A stretch of DNA of 64,000 nt from Antedon mediterranea (Eukaryota; Echinodermata; Crinoidea; Comatulida; Antedonidae), in NCBI RefSeq assembly GCF_964355755.1, contig NC_092675.1, positions 27,864,912 to 27,928,911 on the forward strand. The letters are read 5' to 3'. The position numbers were made by a program, and so were the translations under genes. Under the pieces are notes generated by a model. That model was not told where the DNA came from and ran no database searches. It was given only the letters and a program-made list of their open reading frames with translations. Below are positions 40,646 through 50,986 of the stretch, in pieces; position 1 is the stretch's first letter, and every line of letters starts with the position of its first letter.

Positions 40646-41754
40646 GTAAATCTAATTATGGTAGTTGATTTTTTATTTGTCTTTATTTTTTAATATTTAG
40701 TATGCATGATTTTAAGTAGAATTGTTGTACAATTGTCTTGAGCAATTTCAACACAAAATATATACAGCAAAGACCATATTATATAAATACACTATGGCTG
40801 CCACAAATTGTGGGAATCCTGCATCATTTACAGCAACATATTTGAAAATATTTTATTTTCCCCAAGTTCTACAGTACTGTACTGTATTTCTGAACAACAA
40901 AAAAACAAACAAAATTGAGTTGACATACAGTATGCATGTTCAAATATTTGATATCATTTAGGCTAAAAAATAGTCTACAAAAACAGAAGATTTCAAACAG
41001 TTTGTGAAATGTACAAATTGATTTTTTTCAAATACTGTTTCAACCTACCATACTATTGTCTATATAAAACCAAGGTGCTTTTTCCCTTCAATACATTACA
41101 TCAATATTCTTACCTCTTCTTAATTCTCACTAAATACCTATATGTTTTCAGTTATATTCTCCCCTCAAGAGTTAAAGGCCTATATCGGTTTATCCATGTA
41201 AGCTGGGCACAAAATAGACAACAATTATTCATCATAACTTATTAAATCATTTAATAATAATAACTTAATTTAATAAAATGAATTGCTTTAAATTCAATGA
41301 TGCATTACTCCTCGGTTGATTTATTTGCATCAAACACAAAATGTGATGTGCCCATATATGGAAATGATGATGTCATATCACTACCATATTTGGGCATATC
41401 ACACTTTCTTTTGTAAACGAGTTTGATAGTGTAAACAGAGCTTAAGGTTGACTTTTTAGAGGATTCAGAATTCAGTCTAACAGAACATTCTCAAAAACAA
41501 ATCAATTGAATAATATACTGTAATATTAACTGTATTTTATAATGCTATAGTAATATGAAACCCATATAATGACAAAGGTATTAACAATCTCTGGTAGATA
41601 ATGTGTCTACTTTCTGATCTAAGGACATACAGCTAAGTAATATTACCTAGTGTTTAATGGTTTTAATAGAAAACTTTAAAATAAATTACACTTTATAAAA
41701 GATGCGAGTGTTTAAAGCTAAACTATTGCACTTATTATACATGACTAAAACACA
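40646..41754. other. RAPGEF2-STOML1 convergent intergenic / STOML1 3' UTR
   Basis: AT-rich, with M1 copy 6 at 41320-41444. STOML1 transcripts (minus strand) must terminate here, but no single polyadenylation signal stands out. Open frames at 40722-41245 have no homology. Confidence 0.4.
41320..41444. mobile_element. M1 MITE, copy 6 (left-truncated)
   Basis: GCATCAAACACAAAATGTGA at left; right end GTTTGATAGTGTAAACAGAG intact. Interior CACTACCATATTTGGGCATA. Confidence 0.7.
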
Positions 41755-41966
41755 TTATAACTTCAATGTCTTATTCAACTCTTTCAAGACTTCTTCCAAT
41801 CTCATTGCAGCTGATCTGTCGCCCTCTACCTTCAATTGTCCACTCATGTACGCGGACATGACCTTCATTTGTCCTGACATTAGTCGTGGAAGATTAGTAG
41901 TTGATAGTTTGAGAATCACATCTGGTTCACCAATAGGAGGCTCTCCAGCTCCAGCATCTCCCAGTC
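41755..41966 (-). CDS. STOML1: STOML1 exon 7 (SCP2 end, stop)
   Basis: Phase 1 entry, 70 residues and TAA. GEPDVILKLSTTNLPRLMSG and AAMRLEEVLKELNKTLKL close the SCP2 domain, matching the AYMSGRLKVKGD end of human STOML1. Confidence 0.96.
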
Positions 41967-44900
41967 CTTTAAAATAATACATTTAAAATATTTAGAAAAA
42001 TTAACTTTGCACAGTTTTCTAGAATATGAACATTAAAATGAATAAAACAAGATGTTTATAACTAAGCTATAGAAAATTGATGTGAACAGGGTAGGGACTC
42101 CAGAAATGGTGCCATATATCTGATATAGTTATTTAAGTTTTAAGTTATTTAATGACCTATAAGAACATATAAAATAAATATAGTTTTTTTCCAATTAACT
42201 CATTGTTAATGGCAATAAAATAAATAATTTCTTGGTAAATGTCTTTGGTATATACATTAATTGTCTAAGAATATGTTTTCATATTCTCTACATGTTGCCA
42301 CAAGATGCATGACCGAGTACGGAGTGTGAATTTAAACTGGTATATATTGATGCAGTAACTTCTCACCATACTATAGTATTGGGATGAATAAAGTTTTCTT
42401 GTATCTTGTATCTTGTAGTTACTTGCATTTTAAGAGAGTTCAGACTAGTTGTATAATATCGTAGTTTTTAAGCTTACCATTTTTCAGATCCAAAAAGTAA
42501 ATACCACCATTATCCCCTGTTAGGTTAAATTGATATACTGCCCCAACACTTCCAACCATGTATTCGTTCAATAAAGGTTTCACAGAGGCTAACAGGAGTG
42601 CAGGTGTGATAGAGGGCACCACTCTTTGTACATTCACCGTTTCGTTGCTATACGTGAAGGTTGTGTTCGGTTTTGGTTGTGTTGTTGGTAAAAGAATCGG
42701 TCGTGGTATTGGTGCATTGCTTAGACACATATTACCACCTGTTGGGGGAATATGATACATTTGGTTAATTTGTTAACACAATTCAACAGTCTCAATATGG
42801 TGCTGAAAAGAAAATCTTATTTTATGTTTAAATACAACAAACTGATTCTTTAATAAACATAAACAACAATAAAAGAAAAACAGGTGAGTTGAGCTTATGC
42901 CAACAGGTAAAGAAAAAAGGTGCCTGTCCACTTGGCCACATGGGTTATTAGAGAGCTTTTGAATTGCGATGTCATATCAATTTATTGTGCACATGTGGGG
43001 ACATTAGGACGTGCTTCCAGCAACATAGTTTTTGGTGGATTGTAGGTCCAGACAAAAGCCAATGATGCAATAGGTCGTAGGTCATAGTAAATCACATCCT
43101 CTTAACTGTGATAACTTACTTGATGCAGATGAAAACAGTTGTTCCATTATATTTTGCATACTGTTACTTGAAGGTGCCTCCTTCAACATAGTTATGTCAG
43201 ACCTGTCAAAAAAGGTTTGAGAAATTTGATTTTTTCTTAAAGACCCCTTCCCTGCAATTTTGGACGTTTTTTGGAAAATAATACATATATATCACTTTAA
43301 AAACATTAAACCATGTCATTCCTTGTCTTAAATGTACGTTTTATGGTAAATTATGATAAAAAGTGAGAAACAATGCACTACCTAAGTAGCTCGACCTCTC
43401 GTGGACGGTCTTAGGCCTAGCCTAGCTAGGCTTAGTTTTGTAGGCCTAGCTGGTAAACATCGATAACGTACGAACATCGTACGCTAGCTATATACCTAGC
43501 CTGACGTTGTATAGTTGCTGCATTAATTGTCTTTCTATTTTTGCCAGACTCCGTTGATACAAATTGGGGAAAACCCGGTATTTTCGCTGAAAAGTTAGGA
43601 GTCTTCCATTTGTTTTGGCTTCACGATCGATCGAAAAGTGGGCGAATTACAGGTGAAAAACCAAAATATCAATCCGCGCGCAATGCATTTTGGGATTTAT
43701 AGCGGGCCGCTATAATTATTAGAATCGATTTATTTTTCACATTTTTAACCGTTTAAAGACGAAAAAAGTTATCGCAATAGGACCATATAGTATTATTTTT
43801 ACATTAAATATAGTTTGTGATCTTAAATTAGATCTAAAAAACGTAGGGAAGGGGGCTTTAATAAATAATAATAAATGACAATGTACACACTGACAAGCAG
43901 TAACAGTAATAAAAATATAGAATCTATATTACCCTTTCTTTTTCAATTGCGGAGTGGACTGACGGTTCTGCTCAAGATAGATACAGATTCCATGTGGGAC
44001 AAGCTATGTTTCCGCTTACTGTTACAACTCGTCTGTATAAATTGGCCTTAACTAGTTTACTATGTTGCAGTAGTTTCCATAGTAACAACAATCATTATGC
44101 ATCTAGAATTGCCATATTTGGTAACATCAACACACTTACAGATCTACCCTGGATATTTCCACACCCCACATTTGGGTTACCACGTTCATGTCTTCAAGGA
44201 GCTGTTCACTTATATGCGCTTTCTCCGTCTCCAATTGCTGCGTTGTCTTTGTTGCAAGTAACTTCACCATCAACGAGTGACCCAGTACACGGGTGGAGTG
44301 GTTAAAGTCCTGTATGCTGTTAACAGAGCGTTTCACGTCAACAATACGATAATATATCGTAGCACCGACAGATATGCCTGCACCATCTCCAATCAGGAAC
44401 TAAAAAATAACAATAAATAATAAAAATATAAATTATTTAAATTTTACACTGATAAAACCTGATTATAAATTTGTGCCAAAATATGGTATTAATATGCTTA
44501 AATATGGTAGTGATATGACATCATCATGTCCATGGGCACATCACATTTTTTTGTCACATAAAGTTTGAGTGAAGACCAACCTGTTGTGGTGGAACATTGA
44601 ATGCTTTTGTCCTTAGGTCCACTTTTTGCCATCTATCAATGAGTGGTAGTATAATGATCGTACCAGGTCCTTTGAGTGGTTGTAGACGCCCTATACGGTA
44701 TACCACAGCTCTTTCAAAAGACTTAAGTGTCTACATTAAAACATAAGAAATGTAAATTGTACAATGATCATCTGTAAAATAATCATAGTAGTATTCTCTA
44801 ATCTTTTATTTAATTGAAAAACTACAAATAAACTCCTCCTATCTTCTAAATTGTATTTCAATTCTTTCAATGCTAAAACATTTAATTTACCTAACTTTTT

Positions 44901-46259
44901 AATTGAATATAAATAATTCTATTTAAAGATCTATATTGGTTCTTTATGAGTCATGCTTTTTTTTAAAGAATACTAATAGTTGACTATGCCAATTAATCAG
45001 AATTTGAATTACTGTGCATAATAATTTACTGCCGTCTTTTTGGCAATGCAACTATTTTAAGGTTGGCTTATTCTTAATTTAGCCCTGAAGATTGATTAAT
45101 TGTTTTCTGAAAGCTTGCCAAATTCTTTCTAGTGGTTTTACATAATATCTGAGCTTTGTTTTTGCTTATTTCATTTGTACTGTATCTCCATTGAGATTCA
45201 GCCACTGATACCCACAACACTGTCATTTCATTTTCAGTAATTGTCTTTGGGGTTATACTATACAACAATATACACAGCATACTGTATATTAATTAAAAAT
45301 ACTTTTACAGTTAAGCTGTGGTTTATCAATAAGATGTATTATTCATCAAAAGTACATTAACATCCTTCAATTAAATATTCTATTTCTCATTGTGAATTAA
45401 TAAAACTTTCTTTTATGTAGAAACGAAACAGAGATAAGAAAGATAAAATGTAAATAGCATAATGAAAATCAATAATAGTGATATTTATAGTGTATTGTAC
45501 AGCTAGCCATAAAAATACCCCAACCATATAATTACCATACTGTGGGTAAGGTTACTTTACTGGAAACTAGTGGTTTTTTTTTCAATTGTATGTAATTGTA
45601 ATTTGTCTTGTGTATCATGTTATTCTATTACAGGGCCTAGTAGTACTGTGTGGTGGTACAGTAAAATCAAATAAATAATGTATGTCTATGTCTTTATACT
45701 GTAGTAATAATAAATAAATAAAGATATTATTATAGTAACTCTTTTAATTACCTTTATAGAAAATGGAAAAGTAAAAATAACGAGTATATAGTTGAACACA
45801 ATGAGTATATAAGAACAGATCTTCGCTGCTAGTGGTTCATTAAAAGCTGTGAACAAAATTTAAATGGATTTTTAACTATTATTTATTATTAACAAATAAG
45901 TATTATTTTCAATCAAGTATATAACAACACAATGTTGTACATTGTTTAGGTGGTTAAATGTGTGTATTCAGTTATTATACTTAATTTTTAAACATTCCGT
46001 CTTCTGATAAGAATGACAAAATTTACTTGAATAAGATTTACGGTAACAGAATGAGGAAAAACGTAAATAAGATCCATGGTAACTTACTTCTCTCCTCCAT
46101 AATTTGAGGGTAGTAATTCTTGCTATAGGCAAAGGCTGACTCATAGTTAAAAGTTGAGTTGTAATCAAATGCCGAGTTGTAGTCAAAGGCACTGCCACCT
46201 TCTGAATCTAAGCTCTCCTGGCGTCTGTCACCTAAACGATTGTACTTGAAGGCAGCCAT
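41755..46259 (-). CDS. STOML1: STOML1 ortholog: stomatin-like protein 1, SPFH plus SCP2 (complete, 7 coding exons)
   Basis: STOML1 is a monotopic hairpin membrane protein of late endosomes/lysosomes that combines a stomatin domain with a lipid-transfer-like SCP2 domain. Seven exons join to 410 codons plus TAA (human protein about 398): 46259-46088, 45846-45752, 44730-44581, 44399-44140, 43202-43120, 42738-42478, 41966-41755. Residues 1-57 are a Tyr-rich cytosolic head starting MAAFKYNRL, with a YxxL sorting motif. Residues about 66-89 are the hydrophobic hairpin with a conserved Pro85 (FTFPFSIK). Residues about 90-226 are SPFH (FERAVVYRIGRLQPLKGPG, VDLRTKAFNVPP, WGVEISRVDL). Residues about 305-410 are SCP2 (VYQFNLTGDNGGIYFLDLKN, AYMSGQLKVEGD). 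The start is chosen because it places the YxxL motif as in the human protein. It converges with RAPGEF2 and faces DOCK head to head across about 8.4 kb. Confidence 0.95.
42478..42738 (-). CDS. STOML1: STOML1 exon 6 (SCP2 start)
   Basis: 261 bases, phase 1 to 1. A Pro/Thr-rich linker (NAPIPRPILLPTTQPKP) then SITPALLLASVKPLLNEYMV and the first SCP2 strands. Acceptor CCCCAACAG, donor GTAAGC. Confidence 0.95.
43120..43202 (-). CDS. STOML1: STOML1 exon 5
   Basis: 83 bases, phase 2 to 1. It completes VDL and continues SDITMLKEAP then SMQNIMEQLFSSAS, the linker between SPFH and SCP2. The intron before it (43203-44139) holds a TTAA-flanked MITE. Confidence 0.92.
43237..43861. mobile_element. TTAA-flanked MITE, copy 1 (piggyBac-like)
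   Basis: 625 bases counting TTAA at both edges. Ends are TTAAAGACCCCTTCCCT and, inverted, TTAAAGCCCCCTTCCCT. It lies in STOML1 intron 4. TTAA target duplication plus short TIRs is the piggyBac hallmark; no transposase is present. Confidence 0.75.
44140..44399 (-). CDS. STOML1: STOML1 exon 4 (SPFH, second part)
   Basis: 260 bases, phase 0 to 2. FLIGDGAGISVGATIYYRIV, DVKRSVNSIQDFNHSTRVLG and QMWGVEISRVD. Acceptor TTTTTTAG, donor GTAAGT. Confidence 0.96.
44462..44571. mobile_element. M1 MITE, copy 7 (fragment)
   Basis: AAATATGGTAGTGATATGAC, ATCATCATGTCCATGGGCAC and TTTTTTGTCACATAAAGTTT; both termini are worn. It ends about 10 bases from the STOML1 exon 3 donor. Confidence 0.65.
44581..44730 (-). 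CDS. STOML1: STOML1 exon 3 (SPFH, first part)
   Basis: Fifty codons, phase 0 to 0. FERAVVYRIGRLQPLKGPG and LPLIDRWQKVDLRTKAFNVP are the classic start of the stomatin domain. The donor GTTGGT is imperfect. An M1 MITE remnant sits just inside the next intron. Confidence 0.95.
45170..45245. repeat. Dispersed repeat, copy B
   Basis: CTCCATTGAGATTCAGCCAC then TGATACCCACAACACTGTCA: reverse complement of the core at 10325-10365. Confidence 0.5.
45752..45846 (-). CDS. STOML1: STOML1 exon 2 (membrane hairpin)
   Basis: 95 bases, phase 1 to 0. CSYILIVFNYILVIFTFPF is the hydrophobic hairpin with the invariant proline of stomatins. Acceptor TTCACAG, donor GTAATT. Too short to stand out as an open frame. 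Confidence 0.93.
46088..46259 (-). CDS. STOML1: STOML1 exon 1 (start, YxxL motif, Tyr repeats)
   Basis: ATG at 46259; 57 codons plus one base; donor GTAAGT. KYNRLGD mirrors the GYRALPLGD head of human STOML1. Four near-repeats of S-A/T-F-x-Y follow (SAFDYN, SAFDYN, STFNYE, SAFAYS). A foldback transposon begins only about 70 bases upstream of the ATG. Confidence 0.9.
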
Positions 46260-46452
46260 TGAATCTCAGGTATGTGTCTTCACAATCACATCTTTAGAAA
46301 AAACAATGAATATTTTTACATTAGCAAATGGAACGCCCTAAATCATGAAACGCCAAAAAAGACAAAATATGTAATGTTCATTTCGGCCGCCACAGAATCG
46401 TCAATAATGTTAATAACGTATGGCACGCCTTAATTGTCAAAAAGGGTGTATA

Positions 46453-46676
46453 CATGTGCCTATCGCCTGAATAGACGTGTGTAAATAACGACTTTATTTC
46501 ACAGTTGTTGTTGTGGGGGCGGGGAGTGGGGGGAGGTGTTGTAGGGCTCAGGAAGAAGCCGGCGAATGATATTGATAGTAAAATATTGATAGCGCAACTC
46601 CATACAAATCAAAAAGTATGATCGTTTTTATTATTGCTGTTTGAATACGCACGTCTATTCAGACAATAGGCACATG
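46453..46676. mobile_element. 224-bp MITE nested in the left foldback arm
   Basis: TIRs CATGTGCCTATCGCCTGAAT and, inverted, CATGTGCCTATTGTCTGAAT. It is flanked by TATA on both sides (46449-46452, 46677-46680). The right foldback arm shows the unoccupied site. Confidence 0.85.
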
Positions 46677-46685
46677 TATATGTTA

Positions 46686-46930
46686 TGCGCAATTTGAACG
46701 ATTTGCGCAATTTGAAATTGCGCAAAAAAATCCTTGCGCAATTTGAAATTGCGCAAAGAATTCTTGCGCAATTTCAAATTGCGCAAGGATTTTTTTGCGC
46801 AATTTCAAATTGCGCAATCAACTTGCGCAATTTCAAATTGCGCAAGGAAATCTTTGCGCAATTTTAAATTGCGCTGCACAATTTGTAAATTGCGCAAGAT
46901 AGTTCTTGCGCAATATGACACCTTTGCGCA
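46686..46930. repeat. GCGCAATTTgAAATTGCGC palindrome array
   Basis: About twelve half-sites TTGCGCAATTT in alternating orientation, spaced by A/T runs. Translated open frames here (NLKLRK, AQFQIAQ) are by-products. Confidence 0.85.
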
Positions 46931-47078
46931 ATTTGAAAACGAACTGTAAATTTTCCCATACATGGCTAGGCTAGGCCTAGGCAGAGGAGTTTAAAATTTA
47001 GTATTTTATTATAAATAAATAAGACCATTTCAATGAAGATAATGTTTAATACTCACTTTTTAAGTTTTTAATATTAGT

Positions 47079-47712
47079 TTAAAGACCCCTTCCCTGCAAT
47101 TTTGGACGTTTTTTGGAAAATAATACATATATATCACTTTAAAAACATTAAACCATGTCATTCCTTGTCTTAAATGTACGTTTTATGGTAAATTATGATA
47201 AAAAGTGAGAAACAATGCACTACCTAAGTAGCTCGCGGCGATCGACCTCTCGTGGACGGTCTTAGGCCTAGCCTAGCTAGGCTTAGTTTTGTAGGCCTAG
47301 CTGGTAAACATCGGTAACGTACGAACATCGTACGCGAGCTATATACCTAGCCTGACGTTGTATAGTTGCTGCATTAATTGTCTTTCTATTTTTGCCAGAC
47401 TCTGTTGATACAAATTGGGGAAAACCCGGTATTTTCGCTGAAAAGTTAGGAGTCTTCCATTTGTTTTGGCCTCACGATCGATCGAAAAGTGGGCGAATTA
47501 CAGGTGAAAAACAAAAATATCAATCCGCGCGCAATGCATTTTGGGATTTATAGCGGGCCGCTATAATTATTAGAATCGACTTATTTTTCACATTTTTAAC
47601 CGTTTAAAGACGAAAAAAGTTATCGCAATAGGACCATATAGTATTATTTTTACATTAAATATAGTTTGTGATCTTAAATTAGATCTAAAAAACGTAGGGA
47701 ATGGGGCTTTAA
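47079..47712. mobile_element. TTAA-flanked MITE, copy 2 (piggyBac-like)
   Basis: 634 bases including TTAA at both edges; same orientation as and very similar to copy 1 at 43237. It has a small insertion (CGGCGAT near 47236) and scattered substitutions. Nested inside the foldback element. Confidence 0.8.
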
Positions 47713-48264
47713 GCTAGGCCATGTAACCTAGTCAGTATCAGTAGTCCAGACCCTAGCTAGGCTAGAGTAGTATAGCCGGCCGCCCGCGCCGTGCCCGCCT
47801 GGTGGAACACCACCGCTTCGTTTTCCTTCGTCGGTTCTTCGACGGTATGCTAACTTATAACAATATTTGCACTACTAAAATAAGGAAATGCGATATTTAT
47901 CTTTAATTTTGAATCATTCTTAGAAATTACTATAAAAATATGGGTGTGCATGATTTCACAATCTTTCGAAAAACCTTGCGCAATTTGCAGATTACTTGCG
48001 CAATTTAATACGTTGCTTGCGCAATTTGAAACACATGTTTCAATTCAAATTGCGCAAGGATTTTTTTTGCGCAATTTCAAATTGCGCAAATCGTTCATAT
48101 CGCGCATAACATATACAGCCTTTTTGACAATTAAGGCGTGCCATACATTAACAATATTGACGATTGTGGCGGCCAAAATGAACAATACATAATTTTGTCC
48201 TTTTTGGCGTTTCATGATTTTAGGTGTTCCATAACCGGAGGCCGAAATGACTGGCGGCCGATAT

Positions 48265-48440
48265 GCACTGTGGCTAGGGCCTAGTAGGCCTAGAAGTACT
48301 ACAACTAGGCCTAGGCCTTACTAGGCCTAGCCTACTAGCTAGGCCCTCTTTTTAGGCCTCATAGTCTAGGCCTTACTAGACTAGGCCTAGCCTACTACTA
48401 GCTCTAGTCTAGGCCCTTACTTAGGCCTCATCATAGACTT
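48265..48440. repeat. AGGCCTAG-rich low-complexity tract
   Basis: Interleaved TAGGCCTAG, CTAGCTAGG and TAGTAGGCC words, strongly palindromic at 6-10 bp scale. Shorter patches recur at 46965, 49377, 54835 and 57366. Confidence 0.7.
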
Positions 48441-48441
48441 A

Positions 48442-49368
48442 CGCCCGTATTCTTAAACCGGACTTTAGTCGTAGTTCGAGCTAAAACTAAAAAAATGACG
48501 TCATTTTAATTCATAAACCGAACTTCAACTAAATCACCGACTAAATCAGGCCAACCTCGACTAAATCGAGACGGATTTTGATCGATTTTTTTAGTCCTGG
48601 AGGGGGCAGACTAAATGGTCGACTAAATGGTTTTTAAACGATGTTTATAAAAAACTTAACAGTCATTGAGTTGTTATATTGGCCAGATATTGAAGAATGA
48701 AATATCTATATTTATATTAGCTTAATTAAATATACATTGGTATAAATTATAATAATGAAAATCATCTTTATTTACAACTGTATACAAATTACATTATTTT
48801 CTTCGCGCAAGTCCGACTTGAGCTACGTCACGCCATAGCGACAATGGGAGATGCGGCAATTCACCACGCGATGGAATGTTTAGGGGGCCTAGCGCTTTCT
48901 TGTCACGCTATGAAGTGCGTGGTTCGTGGCGATCATACTTTGTTGGGGTCCTAGAAAATATAAAAGTTACCGTACCGCCATGGTTCCTAAATATATTTTT
49001 AAGATTTTATTTGTTGTTAATCAAATATACTTCACTGTTAAATTAATACTGATATTGTTCTAATAATTAACGATTAAAATTATTTTTCATGTATATAGTC
49101 CTGATGCGTAAAAAGTGTTGTAAGAAATGGAAAGTGATATCAATGCGCAAAATTTCGTCTGCTCCTCAAATACTCTCTTGTCATTGGCCAATGTATAGCC
49201 TTTGTTACCCAGACGTGTGCAACTCGACTAAAAGCTCGACTTCATTAAGTCGAACTGCAAACTTCGACTACTTCGTTTTTGAATCGAATTTGAAGTAATA
49301 GCTCGAACTACGACTTTTCCAAGTCGAACTTCGAACTACGACTAAAGTCCGGTTTAAGAATACGGGCG
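48442..49368 (+). mobile_element. 927-bp TIR element, copy 1 (Harbinger-like)
   Basis: TIRs CGCCCGTATTCTTAAACCGG and its exact inverse, continuing into GACTTTAGTCGTAGTTCGA. Flanked by TTA on both sides, a 3-bp duplication as in PIF/Harbinger. No full transposase; a 60-70 codon frame shared with copy 2 lacks recognised motifs. Confidence 0.8.
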
Positions 49369-49586
49369 TTAGTCTAGGGCCAGGCCAGGGCCTAGGCCTA
49401 CCTAGTCCTAGTTTATAATAGGTTAATGAATGGATAGATATTGTCCTACAATACAATACAATAGCTAGGCCTAACTAGCTAGGTCTAAAGAAGCAGTAAA
49501 GCAGCTAGCCTAACGTTTTATTTAACAAAAATTTTCACACACCAACCTCCCACCATATCTGAGCCTTCATATCTGATCAAAACAAA

Positions 49587-50513
49587 CGCCCGTATTCTTA
49601 AACCGGACTTTAGTCGTAGTTCGAAGTTCGACTTGAAAAAGTCGTAGTTCGAGCTATTACTTCAAATTCGATTAAAAAATGAAGTAGTCGAAGTTTGCAG
49701 TTCGACTTAATGAAGTCGAGCTTTTAGTCGAGTTGCACACGTCTGGGTAACAAAGGCTATACATTGGCCAATGACAAGAGAGTATTTGAGGAGCAGACGA
49801 AATTTTGCGCATTGATATCACTTTCCATTTCTTACAACACTTTTTACGCATCAGGACTATATACATGAAAAATAATTTTAATCGTTAATTATTAGAACAA
49901 TATCAGTATTAATTTAACAGTGAAGTATATTTGATTAACAACAAAAAAAATCTTCAAAATATATTTAGGAACCATGGCGGTACGGTAACTTTTATATTTT
50001 CTAGGCCCCCAACAAAGTATGATCGCGACGAACCACGCACTTCAAAGCGTGACAAGAAAGCGCTAGGCCCCCTAAACATTCCATCGCGTGGTGAATTGCC
50101 GCATCTCCCATTGTCGCTATGGCGTGACGTAGCTCAAGTCGGACTTGCGCGAAGAAAATAATGTAATTTGTATACAGTTGTAAATAAAGATGATTTTCAT
50201 TATTATAACTTATACCAATGTATATTTAATTAAGCTAATATAAATATAGATATTTCATTCTTCAATATCTGGCCAATATAACAACTCAATAACTGTTACG
50301 TTTTTTATAAACATCGTTTAAAAACCATTTAGTCGACCATTTAGCCTGCTCCCTCCAGGACTAAAAAAATCGATCAAAATCCGTCTCGATTTAGTCGAGG
50401 TTGGCCTGATTTAGTCGGTGATTTAGTTGAAGTTCGGTTTATGAATTAAAATGACGTCATTTTTTTAGTTTTAGCTCAAACTACGACTAAAGTCCGGTTT
50501 AAGAATACGGGCG
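49587..50513 (-). mobile_element. 927-bp TIR element, copy 2 (inverted)
   Basis: Reverse-complement copy of 48442-49368 with identical length and ends; flanked by AAA on both sides. The two copies are 218 bases apart and could form a large cruciform. Confidence 0.8.
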
Positions 50514-50986
50514 AAAGACTTTGACAAAGGCTAACGGACAGAAGTAACCAGTTTGGTTCTTTATTATGTTCAATACCTATTGATTATTTTGAGGTACGTC
50601 TCTACGAAGCGCCATTTATGCCTTTATTTACTTTCGAAATAGAAATAGTACTACGGTAACTGGTCCAGTGGGTCAAATTTGGCACCAGGGGAGCAGAGTG
50701 GTATATAGAAATAAATTCACAAAATTGTAATGATAACAATATCCTTTGTGTTCCCTTTAACAGAGTAAATATTCATTATTTTCCATAAAAAAAAAAAAAA
50801 TATCCGTAGAGGAAACTATCCGTAGAGGTTCGCGAAACCCAGGCTGACAGCACCCAAATCTGAGAATTACCCATTAAGCCACAAAGTAGTAGATGACTGA
50901 ACAGCTGATAATAGTCTATTTATACGTGTATTACGTAATTCATCATTACATCATAAATATCTTATTAACCTTGTTAAAACCAAAAT

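Larger units (their letters stand above)
44731..46087. other. STOML1 introns 1 and 2
   Basis: Intron 2 holds copy B of the dispersed repeat (45170-45245, inverted relative to 10318). Otherwise AT-rich; no further exon. Confidence 0.45.
46328..48232. mobile_element. Foldback element with GCGCAATTT palindrome arrays
   Basis: Inverted arms of about 190-200 bases: ATGGAACGCCCTAAATCATG at left and its near-complement TGATTTTAGGTGTTCCAT at right, continuing through AAACGCCAAAAA, GGCCGCCACA and GGCACGCCTTAATTGTCAAA. Inside each arm lies an array of TTGCGCAATTT/AAATTGCGCAA palindromes (46686-46930; 47975-48095). Two other elements are inserted in it. Non-coding. Confidence 0.8.

Noticed and set aside
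43932-44000. Possible STOML1 exon on the minus strand reading LEQNRQSTPQLKKK
   Set aside because: No acceptor gives the phase needed after exon 4; in the reachable frames it meets TGA. The exon at 43202-43120 joins correctly and matches the family.
46685-46949. Repeat proteins rich in NLKLRK / AQFQIAQ
   Set aside because: Translation of the GCGCAATTT palindrome array inside a foldback element; no homology.
49089-49298. 69-codon frame, repeated inverted at 49866-49672
   Set aside because: Shared only because the two 927-bp elements are copies; no transposase motif, and the length is typical of chance in a non-autonomous element.
49931-50161. 76-codon plus-strand frame with charged residues
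   Set aside because: Lies inside the second 927-bp element; not kept open in the sister copy as far as can be seen, and no recognised domain.
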